DNA of 64,000 nt from Molossus alvarezi (lineage: Eukaryota > Chordata > Mammalia > Chiroptera > Molossidae). The stretch's first letter is position 1. The number at the start of each line of letters is the position of its first letter. Under the pieces are notes generated by a model that had not been told where the DNA came from, ran no database searches, and saw only the letters and a program-made list of their open reading frames with translations. Made by a program: the position numbers and the translations under genes. Location: contig CM073885.1 in the NCBI GenBank assembly GCA_037176705.1, forward strand, positions 162,616,290 through 162,680,289. The letters run 5' to 3'. This document shows, one piece after another, positions 12,255 to 21,517 of this stretch.

Positions 12255-13153
12255 TTTTATAGTTCAAAGGTTTTTATTTATTTTCGTTGTTGTTTTTATT
12301 AATTTATTTTCATTACAGATGTTTCTCCTTTATGCCACTTTGACACTCTCCTCCCAGTCCTGCCCCTTCCCCTAGCATTGTTGTCTATGTTCCTTGGTTA
12401 TGCATATATGCATATAGGTTCTTTGGTTTTTCTCTTCCATCCTCCTCGCCCCCCGCCAACCACCTCTGAGGTTTGTCAGTCTGAACACTACTTCTATGTC
12501 TCTGGAGCGATTTGTTCATCCCCTTATTTTGTTCATTACATTCCACAAACAAGTGAGATCATGTGATATTTTTCTTTCTCTGATTGGCTTATTTTGCTTA
12601 GCATAATACTCTCCAGGTCCCTCCATGTATCTCAAAGTATAAGAGATCTTACTTTCTGACAGTTTCATAGTGTTCCATTGTGTATATGTACCACAGCTTT
12701 TTTATCCATTCATCTATTGATGGACACTTGGGTTGTTTCCAGATCTTAACAATTGCAAATAGTGCTGCTATGAACATAGGGGTACGTATATTCTTTATGA
12801 TGGGTGCGATAGGCTTCTTAGGATATATTCCTAGAAGTGGAATCACTGTGTCAAATGGCAGTTTTATTTTTAATTTTTTGAGGAAACACCATAGTGTTTT
12901 CCATAGTGGCTGCACCTGCCCGCATTCCCACCAGCAGTGTACTAGAGTCCCCTTTTCTCCCTATCCTCACCAGCACTTGTTGTTTGATGATTTGCTGATA
13001 ACAGCCATTCTGGAAGGTGTGAGGTGATACCTTGTAGTAGTTTTAATTTGTGTTTTTCTGATGATTAGTGATGTTGAGCATTTCTTCATTTGTCTCTTGG
13101 CCATTTGTATGTCCGTTTTGAAGAGGTGTCTATTTAGGTCCTCTGCCCACTTT
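12255..13153 (-). mobile_element. L1-A, 3' part (older L1 split by L1-B)
   Basis: Contains an L1 3'UTR (from about 12290, with CATTACAGATGTTTCTCCTT) and the ORF2 C-terminal region, with an inferred ORF2 stop at 12536-12538. The segment 12649-12915 reads as [12 protein letters not shown] and LLGIYPKKP. It stops at the target site of L1-B: CCTCTGCCCACTTT at 13140-13153 pairs with CCTCTGCCCATTT at 21518-21530. The rest of L1-A resumes there. Confidence 0.85.
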
Positions 13154-16100
13154 GTTTTCTTAATTAATTTTTGTTACAGATGTTTCTCCTTTTCCCCCCA
13201 CTGATTCCCCCCACCCCTCTCTTTCCACTCTCTACCCAGCTTTGTTGTCCATGTCCACTGTTCATGCATACATGCATATAAGTTCTGTGGTTTATCTCCC
13301 CCGCCCCTTCTTCTAGGTCTAGTCAGTCTGTACCCCACTTCCACATCTCTGGGACTACCCCATTCCTCAGAATGTTATGTTCATTATATTCCACAAATAA
13401 GTGAGATCATATGATACTTGTCTTTCACTGTTTGGCTTGCTTCGCATAGGATGACACTTTCCAGGTTCCAACATGTCTTCTCAAAGGATAAGAGATCTTT
13501 CTTTCTTACAGCTGCATAGTACTCCATTGTGTATATGTACCACAGCTTTGTTATCCATTCGTTCACTGATGGACACTGGGCTGTTTCCAGATCTTACCTA
13601 TTGCAAATAGTGATGCTACAAACATGGGGGTACATATATTCTTTCAGATTGGTGTTTCAGGCTTCTTAGGGTATATTGCTAGACATGGGATCACTGGGTC
13701 AAATGGAATTCAATTGTTAATTTTTTGAGGTAATATCATATTGTTTTCAATAGTGGCTGCACCTCTCTGCATTCCCACCAGCAGTGTACTAGAGTCTCGT
13801 TTTCTCCTCCACATCTCACCAACACTTGTTGTTTGATAATTTGTTGATGGTGGCCATTCTGACAGATGCAAGGTGATAACTCATTATTGTTTTAATTTGC
13901 ATCTCTCTGATGATTAGTGATGATGAGCATTTCTTCATATGTCTCTTAGCCATTTGTACGTCCTGTTTGAGTGGTGTCTATTTAGTTCCTTTGCCCATTT
14001 TTTAATTGGGTTCTTTGTCTTCCTTTTGTTGAGTTGTGTGAGCACTCTATATATATTGAAAATTAACCCCTTATCTGATATATCATTGGCAATTATGCTC
14101 TCCCATACATTGGGTAGTCTTTCCATTTTCATGATTGTATTTTTTGCTGTACAGAAGCTTTTGAGTTTGATGTAGTCCCATGTGTTCATTTTCTCCTTTG
14201 TTTCTATTGACTTAGTGATGTGTCAGTGAAAATTCTGCTGCGTATGATGTCTGAAATTTTGTTGCCTACAGTTTCTTCTATGATTTTTATGGATTCATGA
14301 GTCACATTTACGTCTTTTATCCATTTTGAGTTTATTTTCGTGTAGGGTGTAAGTTGATGGTCCAGTTTCATTGTTTTTGCATGTAGCTGTCCAATTTTCC
14401 CCAACACCATTTATTAAAGAGGCTGTCCTTACTCCAGTGTATGCTCTTGCCACCTTGTCAAATATTAATTGAGCATATTGCCTTGGTTCCATTTCTGGGT
14501 TCTCTGTTCTGTTCCACTGGTCTATATGCCTGTTCTTGTGTCAGTACCAGGCTGTTTTGATTACAGTGGCTTTGTAGTATAACCTGAAATCTGAAAATGT
14601 GATACCTCCAAGTTTGTTCTTCTTTTTCAAAATTGTTGTGGCTATTCAAGGTCTTTTTGGTTCCATAGGAACTTTTGAAGTATTTGTTCTAGTTCTGTAA
14701 AGTATGTCATTGGTATTTTTATGGGGATTGCATTGAATCTATAGATTGCTTTGTGTAGTCTGGACATTTTAATGATGTTAATTCTTCCAATCCTTGAACA
14801 AGTTATGTGCTTCCACATTTTTATATCATCCTCTATTTCTTTTTTGAATGACCTGTAGTTTTCTGTGAATAGGTCCTTTATTTCTTTGGTTAAGTTTATT
14901 CCTAGGTATCTTAAATTTTTTTGCTGCAATGGTAAATGGGATTGTTTTCTTAGTTTCTCTTTCTGTGAGTTCATCATTGGTGTGTAAGAATGCCATCAAT
15001 TTCTTGATGTTAATTTTGTATCCTGCTACTTTGCCAAGTTTATTTATTAAGTCTAGTAAACTTTTGATGAAGTCTTTGGGGTTTTCTATGTATAGTATCA
15101 TGTCATCTGCGAATAATGACAGTTTAACTTCCTCCTTTCCAATTTGGATCCCTCTTACTTTTTCTTCCTGTCTGATTGCTGTGGCTAAGCTTTCCAGTAC
15201 TATGTTAAATAGGAGTGGTGAAAGTGGGCATCCCTGTCTTGTTTCTGTTCTTAAGGGAAATGGTTTTAATGTTTTCCCATTGAGTATGATGTTGGCTGTA
15301 GGTCTTTCATAGATGGCCTTTATTATGATTAGATATGATCCCTCTATTCCCACACTGCTGAGCGTTTTTATCAGAAATGGATGCTGGGTTTTGTCGGAGG
15401 CTTTTTCAGCATCTATTGATATGATCATGTGGTTTTTATTCTTTATTTTGTTTATGTGGTGTATCACATTTATTGATTTGCAAATATTGTACCAGCCTAG
15501 CATCCCTGGGATGAATCCCACTTGGTCATGGTGAATAATATTTTTGATGTGTTGCTGGATCCAATTTGCTAGTATTTTATTCAGGATTTTGGCGTCTATG
15601 TTCATCAGAGGTATTGGCCTGTAGTTTTCTTTCTTTGTAATGTCTTTTTCTGGTTTTGGAATTAGAATAATGTTGGCCTCATAAAGGTTTGGAAAGTTTG
15701 AAAGTCTCCTTCTTCTTGAATTTTTGAAATAGTTTGAGAATGGGTGTTAGTTCTTTTTTGAATGTTCAGTAAGGTAAAACTTTCCCGTGAAGCCATCTGG
15801 GCCTGGGCTTTTGTTTGCTGGTATAGTCTTGATGACATCTTCAATTTCTTCTGTTGTTATTGGTCTGTTCAATTTTCTTTCTCTTTCTGGTCCAGTTTTG
15901 GGAGACTATGTGCTTCAAGAAAGTTGTCCATTTCGCTTAGATTGTCGAATTGGTTGCCATATAATTGTTCATAGTAGTTGTTGAAGATCTTTTGTATTTC
16001 TGTGGTGTTGTTACTTCTCCTCTTTCATTTCTGATTTTCTGTATTGGGGTTCTCTTTCTTTGTTTCTTGGTGAGTCTAGCTAAGGGTCCATCAATCCTTT

Positions 16101-16824
16101 TTATCCTTTCAAAAAAACAACTCTTTGTTTCATTGATCCTGTGAATTTTTTTTTTTTTTTTTGACTCTAAGTCATTTATTTCTGCTCTGATCTTTACTAT
16201 TTCCTTCCTTCTACTTGCTCTAGGGTTTTCTTTTTGTTTGCTTTCTGGTTCTTTAAGTTGTGAGGTTAGGTAGTCTATTAGAGATTTTTCTTCTTTTTTG
16301 AGGTAGGCCTGTAGTTGTATGAATTCCCTCTCAGAACTCCTTTCACTGCATCCCATAGGTTTTGTGTTGTTGTGTGTTCATTTTCATTGGATTCCAGGGA
16401 GTTTTTAATTACTTCCTTGTACTCCTCATTGACCCATTCGTTATTTAATAACATGCTATTTAGCTTCCATGTGTTGAAATGTCTTTGCATGTTCTTGTTG
16501 CAGTTATTTCTAGTTTCATGCCATTGTGATCTGAGAAGATGCTTGATATGATTTCAGTCGTCTTGAACTTGTGGACACTTAGTCTGTGTCCTATCATGTG
16601 GTCTATCTTTGTGAATGTCCCATATGCACTTGAGAAGAGTGTGAATTTTGTAGTTTTGGAGTGTAATTCTCTGTAGATATCTATTAAATCCATTTGGTCT
16701 AGTGCTTCATTTAGAGTCTCTGTTTCCTTGCTAATTTTTTGTGTAGAGGATTTATCGAGTGATGTCAGCGGAGTGTTGAAGTCCCCTGCTATGATTGTAT
16801 TGCTGTCGATTTCTCCTTAGAAGT

Positions 16825-16840
16825 CCTCCAGGAGATTTTT
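16825..16840. repeat. Target-site duplication, left copy, of the half-LINE
   Basis: CCTCCAGGAGATTTTT, identical to 19072-19087. The match may extend leftwards (GAAGTC before it on both sides) with one extra C in the right copy. It marks the insertion point in the L1-B endonuclease sequence. Confidence 0.93.
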
Positions 16841-16858
16841 TTTTTTTTTTTCCAAATC

Positions 16859-16864
16859 TTTATT
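16859..16864 (-). promoter_or_regulatory. Polyadenylation signal AATAAA of the half-LINE
   Basis: The minus strand reads CAATAAAGATTTGGA directly followed by the A tail. The signal lies about 8 bases upstream of the tail start, closer than usual but in the correct order. Confidence 0.75.
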
Positions 16865-17226
16865 GTTGGATGTAAAATGTATTACAGATGTTCCACATTT
16901 TTCCCCATTGACCCCCTCCTCCCCCCTCCCGCCCCCCTCCCACCTTTTCCCACATTATTGTCTGTGTCCATTGGTTATGTATATAAGTTCTTTGGTTTAT
17001 TTCTTCCCACCCTCCCAACCCCTTTCCCTTTGAGGTTTGTCAGTCTAGCAATGAATTTGTGCTTCTTAATCCCTTCACCTTTTTCACCCATTCCCCCAAT
17101 CCCCTTCCCAACTGGCAACCACCAAAATGTTCTCTGTATCTATGAGAATGTTTCTGTTCTTCCTGTTCATTTTGTTTGTAGATTCCATTGTTGATAGATA
17201 TGCATTCATTGCCATTTTGTTTATTC

Positions 17227-18147
17227 TTACATTTTATCTTTTTCTTCAAAAAGACCCTTCATCATTTCATATAATAATGGTTTGGTGGTGATGAACTCCT
17301 TTAACTTTTTCTTGTCTGGGAAAGTTTTTGTATGTCCATCGATTCTAAATGACAGCTTTGCAGGATAGAGTAATTTTGGTTGTAGGTTCTTGGTTTTCAT
17401 CACTCTAAATATTTCTTGCCACTCCCTTCTGGCCTGCAAAGTTTCTTTTGAGAAATCAGCTGACAGCCTAATGGGAACTCCCTTGTAGGTAACTATCTGC
17501 CTTTCTCTTGCTGCTTTTAATATTCTCTCTTTGTCTTGAACCTTTTGCATTTTGATGATGATGTGTCTTGGTGTGTGCCTCTTGGGGTTCATCTTGTTTG
17601 GGACTCTCTGTGCTTCCTGGACTTGTATGTCTGTTTCCTTCACCACGTTAGGAAAGTTTTCTGCCATTATTGTTTCAAACAGGTTTTCGATTTCTTGTTC
17701 TCTCTCTTCTCCTTCGGGCACCCCCAAGATGCGAATGTTGGCACGCTTGAAGTTATCCCAGAGGCTCCTTACTCTATCCTCATTTTTTTGGATTCTTTTT
17801 TCTTTTTGCTCTTCTGATTGGGGATTTTTTGCTTCCTTATGTTCCAAATCGATGGTTTGCTCCTTGGATCTACATACTCTATTATTGAAGCTGTGTAAAT
17901 TATTCTTTATTTCAGTTAATGCCTCCTTTAATTCTAACTGTGTATCCATGATTTCTAACTGGTACTTTTTTATGCTCTTGATGCCCTCCCTAAGTTCACT
18001 GAGGTTCTCACCAAGTTCATTGAGCATCCTTATAAGCAGTATTTTGAACTCAGTATCTGTTAGGTTGCTTATCTCCCTTTCGCTTAGTTCTTTTATTGGG
18101 GTTTTGTTCTGTTCTTTCATTTGGGACCTGTTTCTTTGTATCCTCAT
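17227..18147 (-). CDS. Half-LINE ORF1 protein, L1 ORF1p-like RNA-binding chaperone, intact
   Basis: An uninterrupted frame of 306 codons. Residues about 35-105 form a charged, leucine-spaced helical region expected to make the trimeric coiled coil. Residues about 132-230 are the RRM-like domain, with NIRILGVPEGEE at 137-148 and PRHIIIKM at 193-200. Residues about 238-300 are the C-terminal domain, with QARREW at 238-243, YPAKLSF at 261-267 and FPDKKKL at 276-282. Length and domain order match mammalian L1 ORF1p, which coats its own RNA in cytoplasmic particles and has nucleic-acid chaperone activity. It diverges clearly from the ORF1 of the neighbouring L1s (shared RSQMKEQ near the start, GVP in the RRM) and so represents a separate lineage. 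Start chosen at 18147 because it aligns with the L1-C and L1-E starts. Whether it is expressed cannot be judged from sequence. Confidence 0.93.
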   Translation of the reverse strand: MRIQRNRSQMKEQNKTPIKELSEREISNLTDTEFKILLIRMLNELGENLSELREGIKSIKKYQLEIMDTQLELKEALTEIKNNLHSFNNRVCRSKEQTIDLEHKEAKNPQSEEQKEKRIQKNEDRVRSLWDNFKRANIRILGVPEGEEREQEIENLFETIMAENFPNVVKETDIQVQEAQRVPNKMNPKRHTPRHIIIKMQKVQDKERILKAARERQIVTYKGVPIRLSADFSKETLQARREWQEIFRVMKTKNLQPKLLYPAKLSFRIDGHTKTFPDKKKLKEFITTKPLLYEMMKGLFEEKDKM

Positions 18148-19071
18148 TTTGGCTGCCTCCCTGTGTTTGTTTCTGTGTATTACTTAATGAGCGGTATGGG
18201 GCTCGCTGAGACCCGGTGCTGCTCGTTTGAAAGAATTTAGGAAAAACCTGAAGCAGGATCCAAGACCGGCCAATCCTATGGTTAAGCAAGTGACAACAGC
18301 TTGAAAGTTGTGTGGGGCGGGGCGGGGCGGGGCCTCACGGAGTCAGCAGGGCGGGGCTACCAGTGCGAGCCAGGCTGCTGGAGTCCCAGATATGGCTTCT
18401 GTCTGCCGCCCCCGGGAAGGGCTCACCAAAGGAACAAAGGCCTCTGACAGCACGTTTGTCCCCGAGGAAGGCCCCTCTCCAGCCCTCGCTCCAGTGCCAA
18501 ACAGCTCAGTTCTTCCCTGTATGTCTCTGGTGCCCCTCGAGCTGCCTCCCCTCCGAGCTTAGAGGGAGAGAGTCCGATAAGTCCGTGCGCGGGCCCTTTA
18601 GGGAGCTGCCTGGGGCTCCAGCCGCTTCAGCTTCCCTGAGCCTCAGTTTCCGCTGGTTTTTCCAGCCAGAAGTTATGGGGACTTCTCTTCCTGGCACTGG
18701 AACCCTGAACGGGGCACCTGGTGTGGGACGGGGACCCCTCAGTCCTCAGGAAGGACCTTCCCAGCCGCGGGAGCCTCCTGATTTTTATCCACCACGCTTG
18801 GGTGTGGGACCAGCCCGTCTCGCCGCTGCGCGCTCTGCCGCCGCTGCGCCGCTGCCGCCCCTGCCACCCCCCCTCGCGCCGCCGCCCGTCCTACCGGTCT
18901 GGATGTAGCTGCTTTTTTTTTCCCCCTTAGTTCCGTAGTTGTACGACTTCCATTCAGCTTGATTTCAGGCGGTTTTGAATGATGGTTGTTCTTTAGTTTA
19001 GTTGTAACTTTGATGTGGTTGTGGGAGGACGCGATACCGCGTTTACCTACCCGCCATCTTGACCGGAAGTC
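18148..19071 (-). promoter_or_regulatory. Half-LINE 5'UTR / presumed internal promoter, CpG-rich
   Basis: About 920 bases, strongly GC- and CpG-rich in an otherwise AT-rich window. Near the transcription start (right end) the minus strand reads CAAGATGGCGGG at 19050-19061, a match to the YY1 site that positions L1 transcription. At 18314-18333 four GGGGC units in tandem make overlapping Sp1/GC boxes. A CCGCCG-rich block lies at about 18815-18895. An upstream frame (18289-18050) overlaps the ORF1 start in another register. Promoter activity is inferred from these motifs and from L1 biology. Confidence 0.7.
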
Positions 19072-19087
19072 CCTCCAGGAGATTTTT
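19072..19087. repeat. Target-site duplication, right copy, of the half-LINE
   Basis: CCTCCAGGAGATTTTT, identical to 16825-16840. L1-B endonuclease coding sequence continues from here (GATATATTTTGGTGCTCC). Confidence 0.93.
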
Positions 19088-19519
19088 GATATATTTTGGT
19101 GCTCCTATATTGGGTGCATATATGTTTATCAAGATTATATCTTCCTGTTAGATATATGCTTTCATTATTATGTAGTGGCTTTCTTTGTCTCTAGTTATGG
19201 TCTTCGTTTTGAAATCTAATTTATCAGATATGAATATTGCTACCCTAGCTTCTTTTTCCTTTCCATTTGCTTGGAAGATTTTTTTCTATCCCTTCACTTT
19301 CAACCTATGTGAGTCTTTTGTTGTGAGGTGGGTCTCTTGTAAACAACATATAGATGAGTCATGCTTTCTTATCCAATCAGCTACTCTGTCTTTTTTATGG
19401 GAGCAATCAATCCATTTGCATTTAAGGTGATTATTGATATGTATTTCTTTATTGCCATTTTTGTTTAGTGTTGTTATACTTTTCTTCCTATTTCTTCTGC
19501 TAATTACAGTAGTCCTTTT

Positions 19520-20414
19520 AATATTTATGCAATGCTGGTTTGGTGCTATATAATTTCTTAGCCTTTTTTTGTCTGGGAAACTCTTTATTTGACCTTCTAT
19601 TTTGAATGATAGCCTTGCTGGGTAGAGTAGTCTTGGATTCAGATCCTTGTTTTTCATTACCTTGATTACATCATGCCAGTCCCTTCTGGTCTGTAGTGTT
19701 TCTGTTGAGAAATCAGCTGAGAGCCTTATGGGGTTTCCTTTGTAGGTAACCTGTTGCTTCTCTCTTGTTGCTTTTAGGATTCTCTTTGTCTTTCATTTTT
19801 TGCATTTTGATTACTATGTGTCTTGGTGTAGGCCTGTTTGGGTTCTTCTTACTTGGGGCTCTCTGAGCTTCTTGAACTTGAGTGCCTTCTTCCTTCACCA
19901 AATTAGGGAAGTTTTCTGTCACTAGTTCTTCAAATATATTCTCTAACCCTTGCTCATTTTTTTCTTCTTTGGGGCCTCCTATGATTTGAATGTTATTACG
20001 TTTCCAGTTGTCCCACAGTTCTTTTAAGCTGTATTTCTGTTTTTTAATTGTTTTTTCCTTTTGGTTTTCTGTTTGGTTGATTTATTCTACCCTATCTTCT
20101 AAATCACTGAGCTGGTCCTAAGCTTCCTCTACTCTGCTATTTAGACCTTCCACTGTGTTCTTTATTTCTGATATATCATTCTTCTTTTCTTCTTGGTAGT
20201 GTTTAATTTCCAACTTGTTGATTTTCAACATTTCTATGTCTTTACTCATGGTGCTCATGCCCTTACACATGCTGTTGAGGTTCCTCAAGATCATGGCTCT
20301 GAATTCTAGTTCTGTTAACTTGTTTAACTGTACCTCATTTATTTCATCTTTGGTAGAGGTCTCTTGTTCTTTCATTTGGCTTTTGTTTCTGTGTTTCACT
20401 ATTTTGGCTATCAC
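19520..20414 (-). pseudogene. L1-B ORF1, frameshifted
   Basis: The start is at 20414 (MIAKIVKHRNKSQMKEQ). The coiled-coil part runs to about 20118, where the frame breaks. The RRM part at 19713-19922 (NFPNLVKEEG, TPRHIVIKMQK) lies in another frame, and the C-terminal part (LLYPARLSFKIEG, FPDKKRL) reads at 19550-19657. No stop separates the C-terminal frame from the following ORF2 start in this decayed copy. The end coordinate is approximate. Confidence 0.8.
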
Positions 20415-21517
20415 AGTGGCCTTTGATGCCTGCCAAATTTTTCCTGTGGGTGTTGGTGTTCTGCTGTTTGTGGCTCCCTCTCCTGGGTTTGGGTGAGGCA
20501 GGGAGGACCCACTTTAAACACCATGGTCCAGTCTTACTTTCCTGGTTAGAGTTGCTAACCCCGAGGTAGTTATCCTCTAGCTTTTTGCCTGGAGGCTCTT
20601 AGTAGTTGTCACCTGAAGAACCTTGGCTTCTCAGTTGAATGAGAAACTCCCTCATGTTCCTAGTGTAAGAAAATTTCCTGAGGGTGGGGCAGATGCTGGT
20701 TGTTAATGGGCCTTTTTTTTTTTTATCCTCACCGGAGGATATTTTTTCCATTTTTTGTACAGATAGAGTGTGAGGGAAAGAGAGGAAGGGAGAGAGAGTG
20801 AGAAACATCGACGTGAAGGGACACATCGAGTGGCTGCCACCCGCACGACCAACCAAGGCCGGGGACAAACTGCAACCGAAGTACGTGCCCTTAGCGGGGA
20901 CCGAACCCAGGTCTCTCCGGACCGCAGGCCGATGCTCTAACCGCTGAGCCAAACTGGCCAGGGCTGTTAATGGGCCTTTATTGGCATTACAATGGCCACA
21001 AGGTGGGCTTGAATTTCTGAAGGAGGGGCCGCCGCCTCTCCCCAGGGCCCTGGGAAGGAGAAAGATGACCACAGTCCTATGTGGCAGCAACTCAGCAAAA
21101 ACTCTGAGCAACCTCCAAATCTCAAATGTCCTCCACAATTCCAGTCCAGTCTGCCCTCCCTCTGCTTGAGCCCAAGGTGAGTGGCTGCTGCTGTTTTAGC
21201 CTCTGTCCCACCTCTGTGCTGTGGAGCCGCTTGGGATATTAACCTGAGGTCGCTGCTCCCAGCTGAGGCTGCTGCCACTCCCAGCCGAGGCCACAGCTCC
21301 CAGCCAAGGCCATTGCGGAGCGTGGGCTCCCAGCCCCCTCTGGGGTCTCCACAAGCCTACTAAGATTGAGTCAGTGTCCCTGGTTTTGTGGTCCTCCAAG
21401 CTGCTTTTTGGTTGCCTTTTCCTGATCATTTGTCTTTATTTTTGTCGTAATCCCAGTTTGGTCCTGGGAGATGGTCTGTGTAGCTTCCATTCACTCTGTT
21501 GCCATTTTTCCAATCTC
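20415..21517 (-). promoter_or_regulatory. L1-B 5'UTR with SINE insertion
   Basis: L1 5'UTR and presumed internal promoter, homologous to the 5'UTRs of L1-C, D and E. The 5' tip reads GGAAAAATGGCAACAGAG at about 21493-21510, a weakened YY1-type site. At about 21262-21320 it holds only three copies of the CCCAGCCGAGGC-type unit that is greatly expanded in L1-C. SINE S5 interrupts it at 20716-20964. Confidence 0.75.
20716..20964 (-). mobile_element. VES-type bat SINE (S5), perfect 15-base duplication
   Basis: A very well preserved reversed SINE. The T run and TCCTCACCGGAGGATA tail lie left and the tRNA-like head (CTGAGCCAAACTGGCCAGGG) right. The duplication TGTTAATGGGCCTTT at 20701-20715 and 20965-20979 is identical, so the insertion is recent. 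The sense strand carries intact A-box and B-box-like segments (TGGCTCAGCGG, GGTTCGGTCCC). Confidence 0.96.

Larger units (their letters stand above)
16841..19071 (-). mobile_element. Half-LINE (HAL1-type), full-length, with intact ORF1
   Basis: A discrete 2.23-kb insertion bounded by a 16-base perfect target-site duplication and ending (on the left) in a T run, the copy of a poly(A) tail. In transcription order it has a GC-rich 5'UTR of about 920 bases, one open ORF1 (18147-17227) and a 3'UTR of about 385 bases, with nothing resembling ORF2. The distal 3'UTR resembles that of the L1s here (GTTCTTTGGTTTAT, TTGAGGTTTGTCAGTCT), while the 5'UTR does not. ORF1-only L1 derivatives of this kind are known as HAL1 and depend on L1 ORF2p in trans. 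Clean borders and an open frame point to a recent insertion. A processed host transcript is excluded by the L1-like 3'UTR and ORF1. Confidence 0.9.
13384..19458 (-). pseudogene. L1-B ORF2 (endonuclease/reverse transcriptase), disrupted
   Basis: The start codon is inferred at 19458 from the homologous start in L1-C. The endonuclease N-terminus (VADWIRKHDSSICCLQETHL) lies at about 19290-19400. The coding sequence is then broken at 16841-19071 by the half-LINE and continues with [10 protein letters not shown] (16460-16693). The RT core at 14826-15605 shows [15 protein letters not shown], [11 protein letters not shown] and [11 protein letters not shown] segments. It ends in SLICGI at 13384. Frameshifts and stops split the rest, for example between 14204 and 14977. 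ORF2p would nick DNA and reverse-transcribe L1 RNA; this copy cannot encode it. Confidence 0.88.
13154..21517 (-). mobile_element. L1-B: full-length LINE-1 carrying two internal insertions
   Basis: Reading the minus strand from right to left, L1-B has a 5'UTR (21517-20415), ORF1 (20414 to about 19520), ORF2 (19458-13384) and a 3'UTR to about 13154. Removing the half-LINE (16841-19071) and SINE S5 (20716-20964) leaves close to 5.9 kb, the usual full-length L1 size. It inserted into L1-A with a duplication of about 13 bases. Both ORFs are damaged, although the RT box FADD is preserved. The 3' end lacks an obvious long A tail. Confidence 0.9.

Noticed and set aside
17227..18147. Host gene or domesticated ORF1
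   Set aside because: The frame sits inside an element with a duplication, poly(A) and L1-like 3'UTR, so it is a mobile-element gene. No sign of host exons.
17552..18187. Plus-strand frame of 211 residues
   Set aside because: Antisense shadow of the intact half-LINE ORF1.
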